DNA from: an uncultured Bacteroidales bacterium
Lineage (GTDB): Bacteria > Bacteroidota > Bacteroidia > Bacteroidales > UBA932
Reading direction: 5' to 3'
Length of the DNA: 7,648 nt
Assembly: GCA_946627685.1 (NCBI GenBank)
Contig: CAMOVV010000050.1
Coordinates: 1-7,648, forward strand
The notes beneath the pieces were generated by a model. The model was not told where the DNA came from, ran no database searches, and saw nothing but the letters and a program-made list of their open reading frames with translations. Shown here one piece after another: positions 1 through 4,918 of this stretch. The stretch's first letter is position 1. Every line of letters begins with the position of its first letter. Made by a program: the position numbers and the translations under genes.

Positions 1-1869
1 ATCTATTTTTATTAATAATTGTGCCGGGTATTGTTTAGAGGGTTTACTTCCTGATGTAATAGCCCATTCGGTATTTCCGTAAAGAGAATCGTATGCAAAT
101 AAGAATAATTTATCTCTTTCTTCTTCCAAGAGTTTTAATGCATTTTCGCATTCATCAGAGTCTCTGTATGAATTTGGTTTAAAATAAAACTTTTCTCTTG
201 AATCTACCATATATTCCAGAAAATATATATCGAAGTATTCTATATATTCCCCAATAATGGTTTTTTGACAGAATTGTTCATATGTCTGTTTAAATAGTCG
301 TTCCCACGTTCCGTTATTAAAATCTACATCTATGTAAGATAATCCGGTGAAGACAATGGATGGAACCATTTCTTTTTGAGATGCAAATATCCACGGCATT
401 TCTTCTGTATTAATTGTTTTTGTGTGCTGGTGCACAAGTGTCATTTTTTTATGATGTGACCAGTCGGTAGTTACTCTTGTATCGGCAACTTCCGGAGAGT
501 GTTCAAAGAACGGGTCGCATTTACCTGCCACTCCGTATTGGTAGCGATATGCATAGTACACTAGTTCCGGACTCACTTCATATTCACAATGTTCGAAATA
601 CTGTGTACATCCGGTCACGTCGAAGGTCTTGAGGTTCTTGTTACCCTTAAGGTCCAGCCAGTAGAGCAGTGGGAGTTCCTTCAGGATGGTGGCATCTACG
701 ATGTCGTTGTTCTGGAGGTCCACCTTCCAAGCGTTCTTAAAGTACTCCAGTCCCTTGAGGTCTTTGATGCCAGCGCCAGTTGCAATCACCTCCTTGACGG
801 ACAAGGCTTCATCGAAGGATACTTCACCGTCATGGTCTGTGTCACAGAGCGCTTTCATGGCATTCTTGAAGTTCATGTCGTCGAATACGATGCAGTCTTC
901 CCTGAGAGGCACGGCAGGCAGGCTCTCCTGCGTTATCTTCACTGCGATGGGGGAGAACACCCTCTTACTTTCGAAGATTGAAATTCGGCCCTTTTTAGGC
1001 GCTTCTGTGCGGTTCTCAGATGTCGTTGTGACAATGCCGTCGGCAAACGTGAAGAAATCGCCCTCGGTCTCATACTCCAGTACATAATCCGGGATATCGG
1101 TATCGACCCTGAAGGAAAGGGGTGCCGTTGCGCCTTCCTCGCCTCCGAGGGTGATGTCTTCCACCGTGATGTCGAAGTGGTATGTCTTTGCGGTGATGGT
1201 ATACGTGGTGGAGTTCTCCCCTCCGTCAGTGACGAAGATGTACGCAACTTCCTTGGCTCCAGGAAGGCTGCTCAGGGAGAACCGGATGACGCCGGTATGG
1301 GATTCTTCATCGTATTCCATTTCCGGTTTAAACCCTTCCGTTTCTTCGCCCACGTTGAAGGAGATGTTTCCGTGACCGAGCTTCGTCACCTTGAAGGGCA
1401 CTTCGATGGGTTCGGACATGTAACCGATGAAGGACAGTTCGGTGTCGATATCCAGCGACACTTCCTTCTGGTATTCGAGCCTTGCGGTGACATCATCCTG
1501 GAAGACTATCTCGACGGCCGTAGTGGAGACGTTCACCTTCTTGACGTAATCGTTTTCGATCGTGACGGTTTCATACGCGGTATCGGCGAAAGTGTACGGC
1601 TCTGCAAAGAGGACGGTGACGCCCTCTGCGGCTTCATCTATTCCGTTCACCTCTACCTTATCCTCCGAGGCGGAGAGAAGGATGGTCTCTTCAAGAGGGC
1701 GCTGGTACTCCGGTTTCGGATCGGGTTTCTTCTGCTCGTTTGAACCTGTATTGGCAGGGATCACGGGCTCCGGCTGTTCTTTCCTCGTACAGGAGGAATA
1801 GAAGGGCATAAGGAGAGCCATGATAAAGGTGAAGAGGAGAAGGTGTTTTGCTGTGAGCTGCTTATACAT
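1..1869 (-). CDS. Large surface lipoprotein, BACON-like + EF-hand loop + LRR-like, C-terminus outside window
   Basis: The frame is open for 623 codons from the ATG at 1869 to the left edge with no stop, so the 3' end is missing. I translated it codon by codon. The N-terminus is a lipoprotein signal: a basic start, a hydrophobic core (about residues 10-23) and the lipobox FYSSC with Cys27. A charged, proline-rich linker follows (NEQKKPDPKPEYQRP). Residues about 60-270 are beta-rich and look Ig-like. Residues about 270-335 (ending AVKITQES) resemble a BACON domain. DTDHDGEVSFDE (343-354) fits the EF-hand calcium loop D-x-D-x-D-G-x-I-x-x-x-E exactly. Residues 367-420 (IKDLKGLEYFKN, VDLQNND, WLDLKGNKNLKTFDVTGC) are LRR-like. 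From about residue 502 (VPSIVFTG, YIDVDFNNGTWERLF, YFDIYFLEYMV) I see a weak likeness to the start of M64-type peptidase domains. The HExxH motif would lie beyond the edge, so this is unproven. Probably anchored in the outer membrane and facing out. The function is unknown. Confidence 0.85.
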   Translation of the reverse strand, partial: MYKQLTAKHLLLFTFIMALLMPFYSSCTRKEQPEPVIPANTGSNEQKKPDPKPEYQRPLEETILLSASEDKVEVNGIDEAAEGVTVLFAEPYTFADTAYETVTIENDYVKKVNVSTTAVEIVFQDDVTARLEYQKEVSLDIDTELSFIGYMSEPIEVPFKVTKLGHGNISFNVGEETEGFKPEMEYDEESHTGVIRFSLSSLPGAKEVAYIFVTDGGENSTTYTITAKTYHFDITVEDITLGGEEGATAPLSFRVDTDIPDYVLEYETEGDFFTFADGIVTTTSENRTEAPKKGRISIFESKRVFSPIAVKITQESLPAVPLREDCIVFDDMNFKNAMKALCDTDHDGEVSFDEALSVKEVIATGAGIKDLKGLEYFKNAWKVDLQNNDIVDATILKELPLLYWLDLKGNKNLKTFDVTGCTQYFEHCEYEVSPELVYYAYRYQYGVAGKCDPFFEHSPEVADTRVTTDWSHHKKMTLVHQHTKTINTEEMPWIFASQKEMVPSIVFTGLSYIDVDFNNGTWERLFKQTYEQFCQKTIIGEYIEYFDIYFLEYMVDSREKFYFKPNSYRDSDECENALKLLEEERDKLFLFAYDSLYGNTEWAITSGSKPSKQYPAQLLIKID

Positions 1870-1917
1870 AGTCGTAGGTTGTTATTCTGTTACCAGTGTT
1901 ATCGTTGTTAGCGCTGG

Positions 1918-1925
1918 TAAAGATA
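1918..1925 (-). promoter_or_regulatory. Weak candidate -7 element of the lipoprotein gene
   Basis: On the minus strand this reads TATCTTTA, seven of eight positions of the Bacteroidota -7 consensus TAnnTTTG, with a leader of about 45-50 nt before the ATG at 1869. No TTTG is seen at the expected -33 position, so support is weak. The leader also contains a 6-bp inverted repeat, TACCAG (1891-1896) and CTGGTA (1914-1919), which could form a small 5'-UTR hairpin. Confidence 0.2.
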
Positions 1926-1960
1926 GTTAATTTTTGTGATACTGACGTGACGGGGCTGTT

Positions 1961-2068
1961 TTATCTGGGGTTGTCACACCAGACGAATTCTACACAGGCC
2001 CAAATGAATCTGATGGGGAAGATGAAAATCTTCCATGCGAGCTTGATAAGGTAAAATAGGAAAAGCAT
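1961..2068 (-). CDS. Candidate 35-residue hydrophobic membrane peptide
   Basis: A short frame starts at ATG 2068 and stops at TAA 1961-1963, 91 nt upstream of the lipoprotein start. The peptide begins MLFLFYLIKLAWKIF. It is dominated by Leu, Ile, Phe and Trp (Trp12, 23 and 30), with Lys9, Lys13 and Arg20 spaced along it and a polar end (CDNPR). This is the make-up of a single-pass or amphipathic small membrane protein, not random out-of-frame translation. On the minus strand AACTTTTG, one base off the Bacteroidota -7 consensus, ends 5 nt before the ATG, so a transcript would be almost leaderless. No Shine-Dalgarno is visible. It could be a type I toxin-like peptide, a small accessory protein or a leader for the lipoprotein gene. 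I do not recognise a family, and chance cannot be excluded at this length. Confidence 0.35.
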   Translation of the reverse strand: MLFLFYLIKLAWKIFIFPIRFIWACVEFVWCDNPR

Positions 2069-2073
2069 AGTAT

Positions 2074-2081
2074 CAAAAGTT
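2074..2081 (-). promoter_or_regulatory. Possible -7 element before the small peptide
   Basis: The minus strand reads AACTTTTG, which differs from TAnnTTTG only at the first base. It sits 5 nt from the ATG at 2068. No clear -33 TTTG is seen, because the right spacing falls at the edge of the GC-rich block. Confidence 0.2.
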
Positions 2082-2105
2082 TTAAAATTATTCTTTATAC
2101 GCCCG

Positions 2106-2143
2106 GCTTTCTGCCTGAGGCTTTCCTTTCAGGTGCAGAAAGC
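2106..2143. repeat. Strong hairpin at left end of the GC-rich block
   Basis: GCTTTCTGC (2106-2114) is perfectly complementary to GCAGAAAGC (2135-2143). Inside it CTGA (2115-2118) pairs with TCAG (2129-2132), leaving a 2-nt bulge and a 10-nt loop. No T-run follows on the plus strand, so it does not look like a simple plus-strand terminator. Confidence 0.6.
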
Positions 2144-2265
2144 GCATACACTCATTGGCGCAAATGCGGGCGGAAGAAAGTGCTTGGGGAGCGAAGCATC
2201 CCGAGCAGCTTTGTTCACGCCCGTGGGAGGGGAAATTAGTGCGGCGACCTTAAGGCGTCGCAACG

Positions 2266-2273
2266 TACATTTG
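2266..2273 (+). promoter_or_regulatory. Possible Bacteroidota -7 element (TACATTTG)
   Basis: TACATTTG matches TAnnTTTG fully, on the plus strand and just upstream of the 2277-2297 hairpin. Transcription from here would run through the hairpins towards the RM operon. No matching -33 TTTG is visible about 20 bp upstream, so the evidence is one element only. Confidence 0.3.
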
Positions 2274-2276
2274 CGC

Positions 2277-2297
2277 CGTGCCGTTTGATACGGCACG
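2277..2297. repeat. 8-bp perfect hairpin
   Basis: CGTGCCGT and ACGGCACG are perfect inverse complements around the 5-nt loop TTGAT. This is part of the hairpin cluster. Confidence 0.6.
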
Positions 2298-2301
2298 AGA
2301 A

Positions 2302-2324
2302 GCCGCCAGGGGGACCATGGCGGC
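2302..2324. repeat. 7-bp perfect hairpin, all but one pair G-C
   Basis: GCCGCCA (2302-2308) pairs with TGGCGGC (2318-2324) around a 9-nt purine-rich loop. It directly precedes the second GGGAGGGGA motif. Confidence 0.6.
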
Positions 2325-2437
2325 GGGAGGGGATGCGCAACTTTGCACCGTAGAAAGGGAGCCGGGGCAGACAGCTGGGAGGACGGGTGTGTTAGCCCGT
2401 GCCGTAAGGCCGGAGGGAGGATAGGTTTCCGACGGAA

Positions 2438-2468
2438 AAGGGGGCGTGCTGTCGCCAGCCGCCCCCTT
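2438..2468. terminator. GGGGGC-stem hairpin left of the RM operon
   Basis: AAGGGGGCG (2438-2446) is perfectly complementary to CGCCCCCTT (2460-2468). Inside it GCTG pairs with CAGC around a TCGC tetraloop, giving about 13 bp with one bulged T. On the minus strand the 3' arm runs into TTTT, so it could stop minus-strand transcripts. On the plus strand there are only two T's. It lies about 30 bp upstream of the methyltransferase promoter and could insulate the operon from read-through. It resembles the hairpin at the operon's other end. Confidence 0.5.
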
Positions 2469-2482
2469 GACGCGGGATGAAA

Positions 2483-2504
2483 AACACAACAGAATTTTTG
2501 TGTT
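2483..2504. promoter_or_regulatory. Inverted repeat over the -33 box, candidate operator
   Basis: AACACAA (2483-2489) and TTGTGTT (2498-2504) form a perfect 7-bp inverted repeat with an 8-bp spacer. The right arm covers the TTTG of the -33 element (2497-2500). A dimeric repressor bound here would block the promoter. No C-protein or other regulator gene is visible beside the operon, and the methyltransferase has no N-terminal extension that could hold a helix-turn-helix. Confidence 0.35.
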
Positions 2505-2528
2505 GATGTAATTTTTTTACTACTTTTG
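2497..2528 (+). promoter_or_regulatory. Bacteroidota-type promoter of the RM operon
   Basis: TTTG (2497-2500), a 20-bp spacer and TACTTTTG (2521-2528) match the established Bacteroides consensus TTTG-N19-21-TAnnTTTG in both boxes and spacing. The start site should fall near 2532-2536, giving a leader of about 20 nt. AAAGGGA (2544-2550) just before the ATG may serve as the ribosome-binding site. Confidence 0.8.
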
Positions 2529-2553
2529 ATGCATATAGCAAGTAAAGGGATAT

Positions 2554-3651
2554 ATGGCATTACGAATTTTTTCATTCTTTTCCGGTTCCGGGTTCCTTGA
2601 CCTGGGGTTCGAGAAGAATAATTTCCGGGTGGATCTCGTCAACGAGTTTTCGCCAGCCTTCCAAGGTGCATACCGTTATGCCCGGAAACGGATGGGAATA
2701 CCGGAGCCCCGTTTCGGTTATTCCCGTGATGTGAATTCGTATCTTACCAGCGAGGGGAAGAAAGAGCTTGCCGGATATGTCGATACCGTTCACCGGGAAG
2801 GAGATTTGGTCGGTTTCATCGGCGGCCCTCCGTGCCCTGATTTCTCCGTGGCGGGGAAACAGAGGGGGAGGGACGGCGACAACGGGAAACTGTCACAGTC
2901 CTATGTGGATGTGATTCTCTCGCAGAAGCCGGACTTCTTCTTGTTTGAGAATGTGAAGGGCCTCTGGAGGACGGCGAAGCATCGTGCTTATTACAACGAA
3001 CTGAAGGAGTCGCTGGCGCAGCATTATCTTCTGACCGACCGTCTCTGTAACGCCCTTGAGTTCGGCGCCCCGCAGGATCGTGACAGGATTTTGCTTTTCG
3101 GGGTCCGGAAGAGCGTCGCCCGTCAGCTTCATCTTGACATCGACAGTTTCGACTGGAAGAGTCATACCCTTTACGACCTGAACGACGTGAAGGGGCGTCC
3201 GTGGCCTTCCGCTGAGGAGTTCGGTGTCGGGAGCGACCGCCCGGCTCCGACGGGTATCCCGGAGGAGTTGACGGTACAGCATTGGTTCGAGCGGAACGAC
3301 GTGCAGCACCTCCCCAATGCGGAGGATTTTTTCACTCCGAAGGCTGGCCTTGCGCGGATGGAGACGGTTCAGGAAGGGGACGACTCAAGGAAGAGTTACA
3401 AGCGCCTTCATCGTTGGCGCTACTCGCCGACCGTAGCCTATGGTAATAACGAGGTGCATCTGCATCCGTATCTTGCAAGGAGACTGTCAGTGGCGGAGGC
3501 TCTTGCCCTGCAGTCGTTGCCGGCGGAGTTCGTCCTTCCTCCGGATATGTCGCTTTCCGATAAGTTCAAGACCGTCGGGAACGGCGTCCCGTTCTTGCTT
3601 GCCAGCGGCATAGCCCGGACCATAAAGGATTTCTTTAACGTGGAGCAATGA
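2554..3651 (+). CDS. Type II DNA (cytosine-5)-methyltransferase
   Basis: This 365-residue enzyme transfers a methyl group from S-adenosylmethionine to C5 of a cytosine in a target sequence, protecting host DNA from the partner nuclease. All key family motifs are seen. Motif I is FSFFSGSGFLDLGFE (6-20, AdoMet binding). Motif IV is GGPPCPDFS with catalytic Cys94; the residue after the Cys is Pro where Gln is common. Motif VI is FENV (131-134). Motif VIII is QDRDR (174-178). Motifs IX-X are RLSVAEALALQ (310-320) and VGNGVP (341-346). Residues about 185-300 form the target-recognition region, so the site cannot be read from sequence. The length is usual for the family and nothing is truncated. 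Motif I starts almost at once, leaving no room for a regulatory HTH domain. The start follows AAAGGGA and a good promoter. Its stop overlaps the next gene's start in ATGA, which implies translational coupling. Confidence 0.95.
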   Translation: MALRIFSFFSGSGFLDLGFEKNNFRVDLVNEFSPAFQGAYRYARKRMGIPEPRFGYSRDVNSYLTSEGKKELAGYVDTVHREGDLVGFIGGPPCPDFSVAGKQRGRDGDNGKLSQSYVDVILSQKPDFFLFENVKGLWRTAKHRAYYNELKESLAQHYLLTDRLCNALEFGAPQDRDRILLFGVRKSVARQLHLDIDSFDWKSHTLYDLNDVKGRPWPSAEEFGVGSDRPAPTGIPEELTVQHWFERNDVQHLPNAEDFFTPKAGLARMETVQEGDDSRKSYKRLHRWRYSPTVAYGNNEVHLHPYLARRLSVAEALALQSLPAEFVLPPDMSLSDKFKTVGNGVPFLLASGIARTIKDFFNVEQ

Positions 3652-4730
3652 GAATTACAGCGCACAATCTTGTGAAAGCCATTTCCTGCCTTTCCAGGAA
3701 CAGGGAATACAACTACGTCAATAGCAAGACGCCGGGCCGTATCCGTATCATCGATGTGACGGAGCCGGATGGGCCGATTGTCATAAGGAGATGGAACCCT
3801 AATAAGGGCGAGAGCTTCCATACGGCGAAGAACGAGACCATATCCTCTGAGATGCTCTGGCGGCTTGCCAACGCCATTTCCGAGAACGAGCCGATAAACG
3901 TTGACCGTCTCTTCGCGGGTTCATATAACACGCGGTCTGTCCTTGAGTCCCTTGTGGCCCATACGCCGGAGTTCTATTTCTGCTATCCGGGCCGTATAGT
4001 GGATAAGGGCGGACAGACCTCGATAGAGCACGGGCACAAGCATCTTATCTGGACTCCGGACAATCCTCATGAGAACGGGGTGCTTTCCGAAAAGGAAGTG
4101 CAGAATATGGCTATTTCCGAGATTCCTTCAAAGCAGGTTGTTTATGATGATATCCTCGTGCCGGAGTCGCTGACGACGAACGGACCTCTGGATATCGAGG
4201 TGGTGCGCCGTCATACGCAGATCCAGATTGCCCTTTACATTATCGGCTTGCAGCTTGGATACCGCACATGGATTGCGCAGAACGACATGGGCATCCAGTA
4301 TAAGGGCCAGCCTCTCGTGAATCAGCCGAATATCATATCCTCCCTGACGGATGACGAGAATGTCGTTTCCCGTTTCCGTGCGGAGTCGGAGGCCAAGCTT
4401 ATTGATTGCATCTGGTTCCAGAACGGGCGCTTCATGCCTGCTGTGATGGAGGTGGAGCACACTACAGGGGTTACGTCAGGTCTGACGCGGATGAAGGGGC
4501 TTTATGACATGTTGCCGGATTTCCGGACGAGGTATGTTATCGTCGCTCCGGATGATGACAGGGATATGGTTGTCGAGAAGATCAACCGTCCGCAGTTCCA
4601 CTGCCTTGATGCCCGGTACTTCGCTTATTCTGCTGTCGAGGAGCTTTATTATATCTGTACGCACAGGAACCTTCATGGTGTTACGCAGGAGTTCCTGGAC
4701 TGTTATATGGAGAAAGTTTTGTATACCTGA
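3648..4730 (+). CDS. Putative type II restriction endonuclease, PD-(D/E)XK-like with E-x-E core
   Basis: The 360-residue product is probably the nuclease that cuts DNA not methylated by the upstream enzyme. Its ATG overlaps the methyltransferase stop (ATGA), the usual tight pairing of an RM operon. The likely catalytic core is Asp253 in LIDCIW, then a beta strand leading to EVEHTTG (268-274) and SGLTRM (277-282), followed by RYVIVAPDDDRD (295-306). This fits a PD-(D/E)XK layout in which Glu268-Val-Glu270 stands where D/E-x-K is usual. I recall EVEHTT...GLxRM from restriction-enzyme-like families, though without a named match. HTQIQIALYIIGLQLGYRTWIAQND (189-213), an IQ..L..IG..LGY..WIA pattern, looks like the preceding conserved helix and strand. 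Residues 1-180 may carry target recognition. No signal peptide or membrane segment is seen. The specificity is unknown. The assignment rests on context and the core motif. Confidence 0.75.
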   Translation: MRITAHNLVKAISCLSRNREYNYVNSKTPGRIRIIDVTEPDGPIVIRRWNPNKGESFHTAKNETISSEMLWRLANAISENEPINVDRLFAGSYNTRSVLESLVAHTPEFYFCYPGRIVDKGGQTSIEHGHKHLIWTPDNPHENGVLSEKEVQNMAISEIPSKQVVYDDILVPESLTTNGPLDIEVVRRHTQIQIALYIIGLQLGYRTWIAQNDMGIQYKGQPLVNQPNIISSLTDDENVVSRFRAESEAKLIDCIWFQNGRFMPAVMEVEHTTGVTSGLTRMKGLYDMLPDFRTRYVIVAPDDDRDMVVEKINRPQFHCLDARYFAYSAVEELYYICTHRNLHGVTQEFLDCYMEKVLYT

Positions 4731-4751
4731 GTTTTGTTTGTTTACGACGAA

Positions 4752-4787
4752 AAAGGGGGCTGACGGGATATCCTGTCAGCCCCCTTT
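4752..4787. terminator. Strong hairpin terminator after the RM operon
   Basis: AAAGGGGGCTGAC (4752-4764) and GTCAGCCCCCTTT (4775-4787) form a perfect 13-bp stem starting 21 nt after the endonuclease stop. The 10-nt loop contains the palindrome GGATATCC. The plus strand has three T's after the G-C part; the minus strand has five. It probably acts in both directions, ending the RM mRNA and stopping leftward-gene transcripts from entering it. Confidence 0.8.
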
Positions 4788-4801
4788 AAGGATTTATATA
4801 C

Positions 4802-4855
4802 AAAACAATCTTGGAAGATTGAAATTCTTTTAAAAAACAATCTTAGAAGATTGAA
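4802..4855. repeat. Two 22-bp palindromic repeats, 32 bp apart
   Basis: The copies at 4802-4823 and 4834-4855 differ at one base. Each contains CAATCTT, a 2-nt centre (GG or AG) and AAGATTG, flanked by AAAA on the left and AA on the right. A 10-bp AT-rich spacer separates them. On the minus strand each palindrome is followed by four to six T's, so they may be tandem Rho-independent terminators for the AbiE-like operon. Paired protein-binding sites three helical turns apart are an alternative. Confidence 0.65.
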
Positions 4856-4860
4856 CGAAA

Positions 4861-4894
4861 GGGAAGTTAGCTTCCAGATGAGAACTTACTTCCC
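4861..4894 (-). terminator. Hairpin just after the AbiEii-like gene
   Basis: GGGAAGTTAG (4861-4870) pairs with CTTACTTCCC (4885-4894) with one mismatch, 25 nt beyond the stop of the minus-strand gene. The minus-strand 3' arm ends in CCCTTT, a weak U-run. A first terminator upstream of the tandem palindromes is likely. Confidence 0.4.
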
Positions 4895-4918
4895 TATACT
4901 AACTTTCCATTTGACTAT

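Larger units (their letters stand above)
2100..2470. other. GC-rich, hairpin-dense intergenic block; candidate structured RNA or mobile-element remnant
   Basis: No convincing gene lies here. The open frames on the minus strand are Pro/Ala/Arg-rich, have no recognisable domain and look like by-products of GC-rich sequence. The block contains at least six clean inverted repeats: 2106-2143 (9 bp plus 4 bp with a 2-nt bulge), 2181-2207 (8 bp with one G-U), 2241-2261 (6 bp), 2277-2297 (8 bp, 5-nt loop), 2302-2324 (7 bp) and 2438-2468 (9 bp plus 4 bp). There is also a weaker one at 2383-2400 (5 bp). The top strand is strongly purine-biased, with GGGAGGGGA at 2225 and again at 2325. I have a vague memory of similar text in Bacteroidales integrative elements, which I cannot verify. 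Non-coding RNA, regulatory leader and element scar all remain possible. Confidence 0.5.

Noticed and set aside
939..1247. 102-residue minus-strand frame inside the lipoprotein gene
   Set aside because: It is in a different frame from the long continuous coding frame, is Arg/Ser/Pro-rich and has no motif.
589..1801. Several open frames on the plus strand (589-981, 686-1087, 1177-1743, 1562-1801)
   Set aside because: They lie antisense inside the large lipoprotein gene, which has a signal peptide and recognisable domains in its own frame.
2129..2575. 148-residue open frame on the minus strand across the GC-rich block, and a nested 79-residue one at 2250-2489
   Set aside because: Pro/Ala/Arg-rich text with no domain or signal. 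It runs through hairpins and overlaps the RM promoter and methyltransferase start in antisense. Most likely a by-product of GC-rich sequence.
2893..4676. Minus-strand frames opposite the RM genes (2893-3309, 3438-3821, 4128-4460 and others)
   Set aside because: Antisense shadows of two genes with clear motifs; no independent start signals.
973..4827. A 14-bp identity (GAAGATTGAAATTC) between 973-986 and 4814-4827
   Set aside because: One 14-mer match in 7.6 kb is close to chance, and the first copy is inside coding sequence without the palindrome.
4802..4855. Minimal CRISPR array
   Set aside because: Only two palindromic copies with a 10-bp spacer, too short for spacers, and no cas genes.
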